Below are positions 17,522 to 26,081 of a stretch of 64,000 nucleotides of DNA, piece after piece. This DNA comes from Pseudomonadota bacterium (GTDB lineage Bacteria > Pseudomonadota > Alphaproteobacteria > Sphingomonadales > Sphingomonadaceae), in contig JAEZZI010000013.1 of NCBI GenBank assembly GCA_023418595.1, positions 62,001-126,000 on the forward strand, written 5' to 3'. The notes below the pieces were generated by a model. The model made no database searches. It was not told where the DNA came from and saw nothing but the letters and a program-made list of their open reading frames with translations. The position numbers and the translations under genes were made by a program. Every line of letters begins with the position of its first letter. Positions within the stretch are counted from its first letter, which is position 1.

Positions 17522-19345
17522 ATGTCATTCGAGTTGATTGTATTCTGGGGAGCGGTGGTCGTACTCGCCGCCTTCCTGCTGGGCGGCAGCTATGTCGTCA
17601 CGCGGCCGCAGCCCGAATTCGCGGGCCATCCCAAGGGGCTGTTCCTGCTGTTCCTCGCTGAAATGTGGGAGCGTTTCTCTTATTACGGCATGCGGGCGCT
17701 GCTGATCTTCTACCTCGTCCAGCACTGGATGTTCTCGGACAGCGAGGCATCGGTGATCTACGGCGCCTATACCGCGCTCGTCTATATCACGCCGGTCGTC
17801 GGCGGCTATCTGGCCGACCGCTATCTCGGCCAGCGCAAGGCGGTGCTGTTCGGCGCGATCCTGCTGACTTTCGGCCATTTCTTCATGGCGTTCGAAGGCG
17901 ACGGGGCGGCGGGCCAGGCCAATCCGATGATCAACGTCTTCTGGCTGGCGCTCGCGCTCATCATCGTCGGATCGGGCTTCCTGAAGGCCAACATCTCGGT
18001 GATCGTCGGCCAGCTCTATGCGCGGACCGACGTGCGTCGCGACGGCGCCTATACGATCTTCTACATGGGCATCAACGTCGGTGCGGCGACCGCATCGCTG
18101 ATCTGCGGCTATCTCGGCCAGACCTATGGCTGGGCGTACGGCTTCGGTCTGGCGGGCCTCGGCATGCTCGTCGGCCTGATCTTCTTCGTCCTCGGCAAGC
18201 CGCTGCTGATGGGACAGGGCGAGCCGAAGAATCCCGAATATCTGCGCCAGCGCATGGGCGGCATCAAACGCGAGTTCCTGTTCTACGCCATCGGCCTCGC
18301 GATGGTCGCCTTGTGCTGGTTCATGGTTCAGAACCAGAGCCTGGTCGGCATCCTGCTGGGCACGTTCGGCGCGATCCTCGTCACCTATGTACTGTTCGTA
18401 GCGACGTTCGGGCTTCCCTATGGCGGCTATAGCCAGTCGCCAGCCGGACCTGCCAATGCCTTTATCGGCGCGGGCGCGGTGTTGACGCTAGGCATGTTCC
18501 TGATCGCGCTCGGCAACATGACCGCGCAGTGGATCGCGCTGGCAGGGGGCGTCGCGCTGATTGCGATCATTATCCAGCAGTGCATCGCCCGTGCCGACGA
18601 AGCACGCGATCGTATTCTGGCGGCGATGTTCATGATCATCGTGTCGATCATCTTCTGGGCGTTGTTCGAACAGGCGGGATCGTCGCTCAATCTGTTCACC
18701 GATCGCCATGTCGATCGCGCGGGCGTGCCTGCGTCGATGTTCCAGTCGATCAACGCGATCTACATCATCCTGCTCGCGCCGCTGTTCGCCAGCATCTGGA
18801 CCGGGCTCGGTCGGCGCGGGGCGGAACCCTCGACGCCGTTCAAATTCGGTCTGGGCGTGGTGCAGGTTGGCCTCGGCTTCCTCGTGCTCGTCTGGGGCGC
18901 GCGGTCGGTCGGGATCGACGTGCCGACGCCGGTGATCTTCATCTTCCTGATCTATCTGCTCCACACCACCGGCGAGCTTTGCCTGTCGCCGGTCGGCCTC
19001 AGCGCCATGAACCGCCTGGCTCCGCGTCAGATGGCCAGCCTGATCATGGGCGTATGGTTCTTTGCCTCGGCCACCGGCAATTTCGCGGCCGGACTGATCG
19101 CGTCGGCGACGGGTGCCGAAGGCGTCGGCGAGGAAGCGGGCAAGGAAGTGGTGCTGGGCGTCTATTCGATGGTCGGTTGGGTGGCGGTCGGCGTCGGGAT
19201 CGCGGTGCTGGTGATCTCGCCGCTCATCAAGCGGATGATGCATCTCGATACGCTCAAGGACGATGTCGACCATGCGATGGCCGGTCAGGAATCGATCGGC
19301 GAACCGCAGGCTGCGGGCGTGAACACCAGCAGGGAGACCCGCTGA
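17522..19345 (+). CDS. Proton-dependent oligopeptide transporter (POT/PTR2 family)
   Basis: The ~607-residue protein has about 14 membrane segments. The E-x-x-E-R motif (E47, E50, R51 in AEMWERFSYYGMR) and the GGYLADRYLG motif of the POT family are clear, as is the FYMGINVGA segment. It imports di- and tripeptides with protons. A second in-frame ATG lies at 17507; I prefer 17522 because GGGCGGGG lies just upstream. The very long loop found in some POT relatives is absent. Confidence 0.93.
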   Translation: MSFELIVFWGAVVVLAAFLLGGSYVVTRPQPEFAGHPKGLFLLFLAEMWERFSYYGMRALLIFYLVQHWMFSDSEASVIYGAYTALVYITPVVGGYLADRYLGQRKAVLFGAILLTFGHFFMAFEGDGAAGQANPMINVFWLALALIIVGSGFLKANISVIVGQLYARTDVRRDGAYTIFYMGINVGAATASLICGYLGQTYGWAYGFGLAGLGMLVGLIFFVLGKPLLMGQGEPKNPEYLRQRMGGIKREFLFYAIGLAMVALCWFMVQNQSLVGILLGTFGAILVTYVLFVATFGLPYGGYSQSPAGPANAFIGAGAVLTLGMFLIALGNMTAQWIALAGGVALIAIIIQQCIARADEARDRILAAMFMIIVSIIFWALFEQAGSSLNLFTDRHVDRAGVPASMFQSINAIYIILLAPLFASIWTGLGRRGAEPSTPFKFGLGVVQVGLGFLVLVWGARSVGIDVPTPVIFIFLIYLLHTTGELCLSPVGLSAMNRLAPRQMASLIMGVWFFASATGNFAAGLIASATGAEGVGEEAGKEVVLGVYSMVGWVAVGVGIAVLVISPLIKRMMHLDTLKDDVDHAMAGQESIGEPQAAGVNTSRETR

Positions 19346-19378
19346 GGTTCGTAGCCACCCGATAAAGGGGAGGGGGAA

Positions 19379-20041
19379 ATGACCGAATTGTTCGTCGCCT
19401 GTGTCGCGTTCGTCGGAAGCCATTTCCTCCTTTCCCATCCCTTGCGCTCGCCGGTCGTGTCCCGACTTGGCGAACGCGGTTTTCTGGGGGTCTATTCGCT
19501 TGTCGCCTTTGCCACCCTGGGGTGGATGGTCTCCGCCTATCTGAGGCTGCCCGAACAGCCGCCGCTATGGCCGGTCGGCGACGCGCTCTGGGCAGTCGGC
19601 ACCTTCATGATGTGGCTGGGGTCGGTGCTGTTCGTCGGATCGTTGTTCGGCAATCCTGCGATGCCGGAAGCCAGGACCGCCACCGTCCCCACCCCGCGCG
19701 GCGTGTTCGCGATCACCCGGCACCCGATGATGTGGGGCTTCGCCCTGTGGGCGCTGACCCATATCCTGGTCTGTCCCGATCCAGCGCAGATCGTGCTCGC
19801 CACCTCAATCGGTTTCCTAGCACTGGTCGGCGCGCACATGCAGGACCGCAAGAAAGCGGCGCTCCAGCCAGATTTCTGGCCCGAATGGGCAGCGCGGACC
19901 AGCTATCTGCCGCTCGCGCGCGGGTTCGCCAATCCCGGCACGGTCGCGCTTGTCGGCGGGACCGCATTGTGGGTTGTCGCCAGTTGGGCGCATCTGCCGT
20001 TGGCCGGATGGGACGCGGGCATGTGGCGCTGGCTATTTTGA
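19379..20041 (+). CDS. NnrU-family membrane protein
   Basis: The 220-residue protein has about six membrane helices with the NnrU signature parts: S-H-F-L-L-S-H-P-L-R-S near the N-terminus, and P-R-G-V-F-A-I-T-R-H-P-M-M-W-G near 110-125. NnrU was named for nitrite/NO metabolism in Rhodobacter, but similar proteins also occur in genomes without denitrification, and the family resembles isoprenylcysteine methyltransferase-like membrane folds. It follows the POT gene by 33 bases and is likely co-transcribed. Confidence 0.87.
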   Translation: MTELFVACVAFVGSHFLLSHPLRSPVVSRLGERGFLGVYSLVAFATLGWMVSAYLRLPEQPPLWPVGDALWAVGTFMMWLGSVLFVGSLFGNPAMPEARTATVPTPRGVFAITRHPMMWGFALWALTHILVCPDPAQIVLATSIGFLALVGAHMQDRKKAALQPDFWPEWAARTSYLPLARGFANPGTVALVGGTALWVVASWAHLPLAGWDAGMWRWLF

Positions 20042-20132
20042 CCCCGATAATTGATGGCATCAATGGCGACGTTGCATGTCATCCGGAATTGTCGAATAAT
20101 TGCATGATATTGGTGACGATCGGGAGATGTCG

Positions 20133-20399
20133 ATGCGTATCGTAACATTGCTGGTGGCGACAGCCGCGATCGGCTTTAGTCCAACTGCGTTGGCGCAAAG
20201 TTCGCAAAAAGCAGCCAAGCCGGAGCGTGAAAAGCGGATATGCAAATCTGTCCCGGCGACGACCGGGAGCCGCCTCGGTCGGGCATCCGTGTGCCGGACA
20301 GCCCGACAATGGGAAGCGATCGAATCGCGTCAGTTCGATATCGAGGATCCGCGCGGTCGTTCCGAGGATCCGTATGTCAGTGATTTGAAACCGGGCTGA
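20133..20399 (+). CDS. Small secreted protein of a Sphingomonas-type family
   Basis: The 88-residue protein has a signal peptide ending at ALAQ (about 18-22), a basic Lys/Arg region, then R-I-C-K-S-V-P-A-T-T-G-S-R-L-G and V-C-R-T-A-R-Q-W. I recognise this C-x16-C pattern with G-S-R-L-G from small hypothetical secreted proteins common in sphingomonads; the function is not known. The ATG at 20133 has GGGAG six bases upstream. Confidence 0.75.
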   Translation: MRIVTLLVATAAIGFSPTALAQSSQKAAKPEREKRICKSVPATTGSRLGRASVCRTARQWEAIESRQFDIEDPRGRSEDPYVSDLKPG

Positions 20400-20574
20400 G
20401 CATATCTTGACTCCGCGCGCGGCCCCGCCTAACGCGCGCCCTTCGCAATCAGGCTCCGCACTCCCGGTGAAGCGGTAGCCACGGTCCATCCGGGTCGGGC
20501 GATGACCGGGACATGCGATCATGGTCCTTCGAGGATCAGGGTCAACGTTACACGCTATTGCCAAGGAATATCAC

Positions 20575-21189
20575 ATGTCGAAGCGCTCCAGCGCCAAGTA
20601 CAAGCTCGACCGCCGGATGGGCGAAAACATCTGGGGTCGTCCCAAATCGCCCGTCAACAAGCGCGAATATGGCCCCGGTCAGCACGGTCAGCGCCGCAAG
20701 GGCAAGATGTCGGATTTCGGCATCCAGCTGCGCGCGAAGCAGAAGCTGAAGGGCTATTACGGCGACATCACCGAAAAGCAGTTCAAGCGCACCTATGAAG
20801 AAGCGTCGCGCATGAAGGGCGACACCGGCCAGAATCTGGTCGGCCTGCTCGAACAGCGCCTCGACATGATCGTGTACCGCGCCAAGTTCGCACCGACGAT
20901 CTTCGCCGCGCGCCAGCTCGTGTCGCACGGTCACGTTCGCGTCAACGGCGTGAAGTGCAACATCGCGTCGCGCCGCTGCTATGTCGGCGACGAAATCTCG
21001 CTCGGTTCGAAGGCGCAGGAAATGGTGCTGGTGATCGAAGCGCAGAGCCTGGCCGAGCGCGACATCCCCGAATATGTCGTCACCGACGGCGCATCGAAGG
21101 TGACGTTCAACCGCGTGCCCACGCTGGACGAAATCCCCTATCCGGTGAAGATGGAACCGAATCTGGTGGTCGAATTCTACTCGCGCTGA
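20575..21189 (+). CDS. rpsD: 30S ribosomal protein S4
   Basis: The 204-residue protein has the S4 N-terminal domain (KYKLDRRMGENIWG near the start and R-R-K-G-K-M-S-D-F-G) and the S4 RNA-binding domain near 95-160 (R-L-D-M-I-V-Y-R, A-R-Q-L-V-S-H-G-H-V-x-V-N-G). It is a primary 16S rRNA binder. In alphaproteobacteria rpsD is commonly outside the S10 operon, as here. The ATG at 20575 has AAGGA upstream. Confidence 0.98.
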   Translation: MSKRSSAKYKLDRRMGENIWGRPKSPVNKREYGPGQHGQRRKGKMSDFGIQLRAKQKLKGYYGDITEKQFKRTYEEASRMKGDTGQNLVGLLEQRLDMIVYRAKFAPTIFAARQLVSHGHVRVNGVKCNIASRRCYVGDEISLGSKAQEMVLVIEAQSLAERDIPEYVVTDGASKVTFNRVPTLDEIPYPVKMEPNLVVEFYSR

Positions 21190-21195
21190 TGCGCC

Positions 21196-21216
21196 GGATT
21201 TAGCGAAGCTAAATCC
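21196..21216. other. Perfect 9-pair hairpin after rpsD
   Basis: GGATTTAGC, loop GAA, then GCTAAATCC begins 7 bases after the rpsD stop. It has no T-run, so it may protect the mRNA 3' end or pause transcription rather than terminate. The true terminator is 89 bases further on. Confidence 0.6.
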
Positions 21217-21304
21217 AGCACATCCCTCAGCGCGAGCGGCCGGCGGCGCTACAGCGCCGACCGACGACGCGGGCTTTGCCCGCGGCGCTCCGAGACAGAA
21301 AAAG

Positions 21305-21335
21305 GGCGGTTTCCGAAAGGAAGCCGCCTTTTTTC
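21305..21335 (+). terminator. Rho-independent terminator downstream of rpsD
   Basis: A ten-pair stem GGCGGTTTCC / GGAAGCCGCC (one G-T pair) closed by a GAAA loop is followed by TTTTTT. This is the clearest terminator of this part of the window and ends the rpsD transcript. Confidence 0.9.
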
Positions 21336-21651
21336 GTGCGTGAGTTTGACGCTGCCCCAAACCTGACGCGGACGGAAACTTTCCTGAACAAGTTGACAAG
21401 GTTGACACGATCGCACTGTTTCGCGGGAGGCGGTGCGAACGGCTTACGCGTGATTGCACGATCCGTTTATGGGGCGGACGTGGACGAGCAGAGAATCGTT
21501 TAAGGATGGATGCGGATGGGAACTGCATCGGCCAGTTTCGAGCAGAAATTCGTGATGTAGGACAGCAAGTGATCCAAAACTAACCGTTGCCGCGGATAAC
21601 TCGCCATTTCGGTAATGCCGCCTGCGGATTGCCAGACCCGAATGCGGGCCC
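21336..21651. other. Non-coding stretch between rpsD terminator and xre promoter
   Basis: About 315 bases without a supportable gene. Composition drops toward AT on the way to 21650. Two TTGACA strings (21393 and 21402) have no matching -10 box. I see no repeat, RNA motif or conserved ORF here. Confidence 0.5.
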
Positions 21652-21694
21652 TTGACTTTGCTAGCTCAGCAAACTATTTACTAATCCAGCAAAC
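21652..21694 (+). promoter_or_regulatory. Sigma70-type promoter with operator-like repeats for the xre-immA pair
   Basis: TTGACT (21652-21657), a 17-base spacer and TATTTA (21675-21680) make a good -35/-10 pair. The spacer holds an inverted repeat TTTGCT-agctc-AGCAAA (21657-21673), and CAGCAAAC is present twice, at 21667 and 21687, exactly 20 bases (two helical turns) apart. The XRE protein encoded 57 bases downstream is the obvious candidate binder, giving autorepression. The promoter assignment is by inspection only. Confidence 0.65.
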
Positions 21695-21750
21695 ATTCGG
21701 GGGTTCTGACAACCAGGTGTTTGCGGGGGTTAGCGCACGAGGAGGCCATC

Positions 21751-22113
21751 GTGAACCAGTTTGGGAAAATGTTGCGACAGGAGAGGAAGGAGCGTTCGAT
21801 GACGCTCGGCGAACTCGCGACACGCTTGGGGATAAGCGTTCCATACCTGAGTCAGATCGAAACCGGAAATAAGCCACTCCAAGATGGTTTTGTCGATCAA
21901 GTTATTCGAACGCTCGGTCTGATTGGCGATGACGTGAATAAATTGAGACGGGCCGCAGCCGTTTCGAAAAGTGAATATGCGATTAAGCTTAAAAACGGAG
22001 CGTCTAACGACGACCGACTGCTTGCTTCTATGCTGGCAACCGGTTTCGCACGACTTTCGCCTGAAAAGAAAGACGAAATCCGCCGGATAATCAAGGAGGA
22101 TACTCGTGGTTGA
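21751..22113 (+). CDS. XRE-family repressor, partner of ImmA-type protease
   Basis: The 120-residue protein has an N-terminal lambda-repressor-type helix-turn-helix (about 5-60: FGKMLRQERKERSMTLGELA, G-I-S-V-P-Y-L-S-Q-I-E-T-G-N) and a charged C-terminal helix. The start is a GTG at 21751 with GGAGG seven bases upstream; the longer reading at 21721 lacks a ribosome site. Its end overlaps the ImmA-type gene by 8 bases. The base composition is less GC-rich than neighbours, a sign of transfer. It likely represses its own promoter and is relieved by the protease. Confidence 0.87.
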   Translation: MNQFGKMLRQERKERSMTLGELATRLGISVPYLSQIETGNKPLQDGFVDQVIRTLGLIGDDVNKLRRAAAVSKSEYAIKLKNGASNDDRLLASMLATGFARLSPEKKDEIRRIIKEDTRG

Positions 22114-22693
22114 CGCAAGGATCGTTCAGTCGAGAACAGCGCGCGAAGTAGAGGAGCTTGCGGATAACGCGAGAGGCATCCTGGGACTGGCTCCTGGCGA
22201 TCGTGTTTCTATGACCCCGCTTCTCGAACAGGTGCTTTACGATCTGATCGACGACTACGAGTTCATCGTAGAAGAAGATCGTGTAATGGGTCGACTGGAC
22301 GGGCTAACCGACTGCCAGCTACCGATAATTCGGTTGAGGGCCGGTGTGTATCATGCCCTTCAACGTTCCGATCCGCGGGCGCGCATGACTGCAGCGCATG
22401 AATTCGGACATCTCCTCATGCACTGTGGGCTCCCAAGCTACCGCGCTAAGACCGATGTCTATCAACCGCTTTTCGATCCTGAACGCCAAGCGAATATCTT
22501 CGCGGCTGCATTCCTCATGCCGCGAGAAGCGTTTTTGCGTTGTCGGACGATTCGGGAGGCGCAGCGAAAGTTTGGAGTTAGCATGGATGCCGTAATGTGC
22601 CGTGCTCGAAAACTCCGCCATCGCTTCGAACCGGATCGCCCGGTGCTTTCAATATCAAAGAAAAAGGGGCACGACATGCGCCGCGCCCCTTAG
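22106..22693 (+). CDS. ImmA/IrrE-family metallopeptidase (COG2856)
   Basis: The 195-residue protein has the zinc-protease motif HEFGH at 98-102 and the downstream E-R-Q-A-N-I-F-A-A-A-F-L-M-P segment that supplies the third zinc ligand in this family. ImmA-type proteases cleave their partner XRE repressor in mobile elements, and similar XRE plus COG2856 pairs act as toxin-antitoxin or anti-phage modules. GTG start at 22106 with AAGGAGG upstream. The C-terminus (KKKGHDMRRAP) is basic and its coding DNA contains a hairpin. No integrase or conjugation gene is near, so it is not obviously part of an integrative element. Confidence 0.88.
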   Translation: MVDARIVQSRTAREVEELADNARGILGLAPGDRVSMTPLLEQVLYDLIDDYEFIVEEDRVMGRLDGLTDCQLPIIRLRAGVYHALQRSDPRARMTAAHEFGHLLMHCGLPSYRAKTDVYQPLFDPERQANIFAAAFLMPREAFLRCRTIREAQRKFGVSMDAVMCRARKLRHRFEPDRPVLSISKKKGHDMRRAP

Positions 22694-22696
22694 GAA
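22654..22696 (-). terminator. Possible minus-strand terminator inside the immA 3' end
   Basis: On the minus strand AAGGGGC and GCCCCTT pair around a 14-base GC-rich loop and are followed by TTTCTTTG. No minus-strand gene ends here that I can support, so it may be chance or act on antisense RNA. Confidence 0.3.
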
Positions 22697-22822
22697 AGGC
22701 CCTGATCAGAACGCGGCCCCTGAAAAGGGTGAGCGATCCTGAACCGACCACAGTCAATTGCGCACATAAGCGCAAACGGTAAAGGAAGCAAGAACACCGG
22801 GCCGCACCGTTGGAGAATCCAA

Positions 22823-22948
22823 ATGGGTTCCAACACGCCCCCGCCTGGTAAGAAGGCGGTGTTCGTGAAGTGGATCACCCGGAACGGTCGCCGTATCTAT
22901 GCCAGCTCGTATGGCTTGAAAGCGTTCCGTATCTGGGTGGACGCTTAA
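22823..22948 (+). CDS. Small ORF of 41 residues after the xre-immA pair
   Basis: The reading frame starts at an ATG with GGAG seven bases upstream and codes for 41 residues: a short N-terminal Pro-rich part, then V-F-V-K-W-I-T-R-N-G-R-R-I-Y-A-S-S-Y-G-L-K-A-F and ending W-V-D-A. The pattern V-x-W-I-T-R-N-G-[KR]-x-I-Y-A-x-x-Y-G-[KL]-K-A-[FW] looks like a real small protein with aromatic and basic residues at regular spacing. It is followed by a UUCG-loop hairpin. I do not know its function; it could be a third component of the module or unrelated. Confidence 0.55.
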   Translation: MGSNTPPPGKKAVFVKWITRNGRRIYASSYGLKAFRIWVDA

Positions 22949-22978
22949 CGCTCACCCCGACTTCCGTCGGACTTCCAA

Positions 22979-23010
22979 ACGGGTCGCGTCGCTTCGGCGA
23001 CGCGGCCCGT
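22979..23010. terminator. Stable UUCG-loop hairpin after the small ORF
   Basis: A 14-pair stem ACGGGTCGCGTCGC / GCGACGCGGCCCGT with one G-T pair and a TTCG loop. There is no T-run (GGCTTATG follows), so it may be a factor-assisted terminator or an mRNA-stabilising end. Confidence 0.5.
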
Positions 23011-23197
23011 GGCTTATGTCGGATCGTCCCGGTGATTTCCGCAGGTGATAACACGCCCAACTCTTTAGCCGCTCATAAGCTTCAAGCGTGCTTCCTGCTC
23101 GAGTCTTGTAGTTTGGGCACCCTCGCCACTAATCGACACCTAGCGCACAACCCCACTATAGTCTCGTCACATCCCACCCACCGGAGACCCTGCCCCC

Positions 23198-24835
23198 ATG
23201 CGTTTCGCTCTGTCGCTTTCGGCCTTCCTCCTCGTCACCACGCCCGCGCTCGCGCTCGCGCAGACGGCACAACCCCAGATCAACGAAACCACGCTCAAGA
23301 CCCTCACCGAGCGCCTGTCCTCCGACGAATTCGAGGGGCGCGCACCCGGCACAGTGGGTGAGGAAAAGACCGTCGCGCTGCTGGCGCAGGCGTTTGAGAA
23401 GGCGGGGTTGAAGCCCGGCAACAACGGAAGCTGGTTCCAGGATGTGCCGCTGGTCGAGATTACCGCAAGCGACGTGCAGCCGTTGGTGTTCACCGGGGGC
23501 AAAACGCCGCTGTCGTTCGATTATCGCACCGACATGGTGGTGGGGAGCTATCGGCTCGATCCCACCATCAACCTCACGAACAGCGAGGTCGTGTTCGTCG
23601 GATACGGGGTCAACGCGCCCGAGCGGGGGTGGAACGACTATGCGGGCGTCGATGTGAAGGGGAGGACGGTCGTCATCCTGGTCAACGATCCCGACTGGCA
23701 GGCCGAGGGTCTGGAGGGGACGTTCGGCGGCAAGGCGATGACCTATTACGGGCGCTGGACCTACAAATATGAGGAGGCCGCGCGTCAGGGGGCGGCGGCC
23801 GCGATCATCGTTCACCAGAGCGAGCCCGCTTCCTACGGCTGGAACGTCGTCCAGTCGTCATGGACAGGGCCGCAATGGCAGATGGAGGGCGCGGAGCAGG
23901 GCGCTTCGCAGGCGATCGGCTGGTTGCAGCTTGAGGCGACGAGGAAGCTGTTCGCCAGCGCGGGTCAGGATTTCGATGCCCTGTCCGCCGCCGCTGCACG
24001 GCCCGGTTTCAAGGCTGTGCCGCTCGGGCTGAAGGCATCGACCAGTTTCAACAGCAATGTGCGGCGTCAGGCGTCGAAGAACGTCATCGCGATCCTTCCC
24101 GGCACCGAGCGGCCCGACGAGGTGGTGATGCACACCGCGCATTGGGACCATCTGGGGCGCTGCGACGCGGTGGACGGCGACGATATCTGCAATGGCGCGA
24201 TCGACAATGCGACCGGCACCGCGGCGATGGTCGCGCTGGCCGAGGCGCATGCCAAGGCGGGACCGGCGAAGCGCACGCTCGCCTTCATGGCGGTGACCGC
24301 GGAGGAATCGGGGCTGCTGGGAGCGAAATATTATGCCGCCAACCCGGTGTTTCCGCTCAACAAGACGGTCGGCGGGGTGAATGTCGATTCGCTGCCGATG
24401 GCGGGGGCGACGCGGAATTACGGGATCGTCGGGCCGGGCAAGTCGGAGCTTGAGGGGATGCTGCGCCCGATCATCGCCGCGCAGGACCGCGTGCTGGAAC
24501 CGGCGGGCAACCCGGCGGCGGGCGGATATTATCGCAGCGACCATTTCGCCTTCGCGCAGAAGGGCGTGCCGATGCTCTATGGCGGCGCGGGGTCGAACCT
24601 GGTCGAGGGCGGCGTCGAAGCGCACAAGGCCTATGCCGCGGCGCGCGCCAAAATCTATCACGCGCCGGGCGACGAATATGATCCCGACTGGGACTGGGGC
24701 GGGGCGATGCAGGATTTGCGCGCTTACTACACGCTGTCGCGGCAACTGGCCGAGGGCGACATGTGGCCGAACTGGACGCCGGGAGACGAGTTTCGCGCGG
24801 TTCGCGATGCCAGCCGGGCTGAGATCAGCCGGTAA
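23198..24835 (+). CDS. Secreted M28-family metallopeptidase
   Basis: The 545-residue protein starts with a signal peptide (ALALAQ near 18-24). A PA-like insert domain lies at about 130-270. The M28 zinc core follows: H-T-A-H-W-D-H-L-G near 315, D-N-A-T-G-T-A near 335, T-A-E-E-S-G-L-L-G with the catalytic Glu pair near 368, and D-H-F-A-F-A-Q-K-G near 450. It should be a periplasmic or secreted aminopeptidase. Single gene flanked by intergenic repeats. Confidence 0.93.
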   Translation: MRFALSLSAFLLVTTPALALAQTAQPQINETTLKTLTERLSSDEFEGRAPGTVGEEKTVALLAQAFEKAGLKPGNNGSWFQDVPLVEITASDVQPLVFTGGKTPLSFDYRTDMVVGSYRLDPTINLTNSEVVFVGYGVNAPERGWNDYAGVDVKGRTVVILVNDPDWQAEGLEGTFGGKAMTYYGRWTYKYEEAARQGAAAAIIVHQSEPASYGWNVVQSSWTGPQWQMEGAEQGASQAIGWLQLEATRKLFASAGQDFDALSAAAARPGFKAVPLGLKASTSFNSNVRRQASKNVIAILPGTERPDEVVMHTAHWDHLGRCDAVDGDDICNGAIDNATGTAAMVALAEAHAKAGPAKRTLAFMAVTAEESGLLGAKYYAANPVFPLNKTVGGVNVDSLPMAGATRNYGIVGPGKSELEGMLRPIIAAQDRVLEPAGNPAAGGYYRSDHFAFAQKGVPMLYGGAGSNLVEGGVEAHKAYAAARAKIYHAPGDEYDPDWDWGGAMQDLRAYYTLSRQLAEGDMWPNWTPGDEFRAVRDASRAEISR

Positions 24836-24841
24836 CCCAAT

Positions 24842-24950
24842 CGTCACCCCGGCCATTGTGCCGGGGTCCACTAAGCCGCTTGCGCTTTGTTTGATCTCTC
24901 GCGGTGCGCGCGCCGCGCCGTGGACCCCGGCACTGTGGCCGGGGTGACGG
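24842..24950. repeat. REP element, GTCACCCCGG family, copy 1
   Basis: It begins CGTCACCCCGGCCATTGTGC and ends with the near-inverse GTGGCCGGGGTGACG, with an internal pair gtgccggggtcca / tggaccccggcac. The same design is at 45083-45191 inside the GTA operon, sharing the central part aagccgcttgcg. Confidence 0.85.
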
Positions 24951-25011
24951 GGAGTGCTGAATACGCGTCACCCCTTTTCCAATTCCCCCCGACCCCCTAA
25001 ATCCTCGCGCC

Positions 25012-25989
25012 ATGGACACCCCGCCGCCTCCGCCCGAATGGGCGCCGCACGACGCCGTCTGGATCGGCTTTCCCAGCCATCCCGAATTGTGGCTCGACGA
25101 CCTCGATCCCGCCCGCGCCGAAGTCGTCGCGTTCGCCCGCGCGGTTCATGCCGATGGGCGCGGCGAGCGGGTGATCCTAGTCGCCGCCGATAACGAAGCG
25201 GCGGATGCGGCACGCGAAATGGCGGGTGATTTTGCCGAGGTGGTCACCGAGCCGTTCGGCGACATCTGGCTGCGCGATACCGCGCCGATCGTCGGCAGCG
25301 ACGGGCGTGCGCATAATTTCGGCTTCAACGGCTGGGGCGGCAAATACGACCTGCCGGGCGACGACGATATCGGTGCGCGGCTGGCGGCGTCTCGGCGGAT
25401 GACGCTCGCGTCGCACGACTGGGTGCTGGAGGGCGGCGCGATCGATGGCGACGGCACGGGCCTCGTGGTCACCACCGAGCAATGCCTGCTCAACCGCAAC
25501 CGCAACCCCGACCTGACGCAAGATCAGGTCGAGGCGAAGCTGGCGCGCGACCTGGGCTATGGCCGCGTGCTGTGGCTGGGCGACGGCCTCTACAACGATC
25601 ATACCGACGGGCATGTCGACAATCTGGCGCGGTTCGTGGGTGCGAACCGGCTGGCGATGCCGGAGGCAGCGGAGAACGACCCGAACTGGCGCGTCTATCA
25701 GGACGCCGCGACCCGTGCCGAGGCATTCGGGGTGGAAGTGGTCCGCGTTCCCTCGCCGGGGCGCATCCTCAACGACGAGGAAGAGGTGATTCCGGCGAGC
25801 TACATGAATTTCTACATCGGCAATGCCGCCGTCGTGGTGCCGCTCTATGGTGCCGAGAATGACGATGCGGCGGTCGCGGCGATCCAGGCGATCTTTCCCG
25901 ACCGCCAAGTGGTGGGCCAGCGCGCCGACCATATCCTGACCGGCGGCGGCAGCTTCCACTGCATCAGCCAGCAGATTCCCGCGCGGTAA
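25012..25989 (+). CDS. aguA: Agmatine deiminase
   Basis: The 325-residue guanidino-group hydrolase converts agmatine to N-carbamoylputrescine. Motifs are F-G-D-I-W-L-R-D-T-A-P near 83, the N-G-W-G-G-K-Y segment near 108, LEGGAID near 142, N-D-H-T-D-G-H-V-D-N near 195 with the catalytic His, and GGGSFHC with the nucleophile Cys317 near the end. Short for the family but complete. AguB, the next enzyme, lies 92 bases downstream on the same strand. Confidence 0.95.
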   Translation: MDTPPPPPEWAPHDAVWIGFPSHPELWLDDLDPARAEVVAFARAVHADGRGERVILVAADNEAADAAREMAGDFAEVVTEPFGDIWLRDTAPIVGSDGRAHNFGFNGWGGKYDLPGDDDIGARLAASRRMTLASHDWVLEGGAIDGDGTGLVVTTEQCLLNRNRNPDLTQDQVEAKLARDLGYGRVLWLGDGLYNDHTDGHVDNLARFVGANRLAMPEAAENDPNWRVYQDAATRAEAFGVEVVRVPSPGRILNDEEEVIPASYMNFYIGNAAVVVPLYGAENDDAAVAAIQAIFPDRQVVGQRADHILTGGGSFHCISQQIPAR

Positions 25990-25992
25990 TTG

Positions 25993-26069
25993 ACGTCATT
26001 CCAGCGAAAGCTGGAATCTCGGGCCGCATTTTCCCTCTCACGAGATTCCAGCTTTCGCTGGAATGACGT
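25993..26069. repeat. Palindromic repeat, ACGTCATTCCAGC family
   Basis: ACGTCATTCCAGCGAAAGCT at the left and its inverse AGCTTTCGCTGGAATGACGT at the right, plus GGAATCTCG / CGAGATTCC inside. It sits in the aguA-aguB gap and could form a long hairpin in the joint transcript. Confidence 0.85.
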
Positions 26070-26081
26070 TATGGACCGGAC

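Noticed and set aside
21390..21430. A promoter with two TTGACA strings at 21393 and 21402
   Set aside because: No -10 box at normal spacing; the promoter at 21652 is much better.
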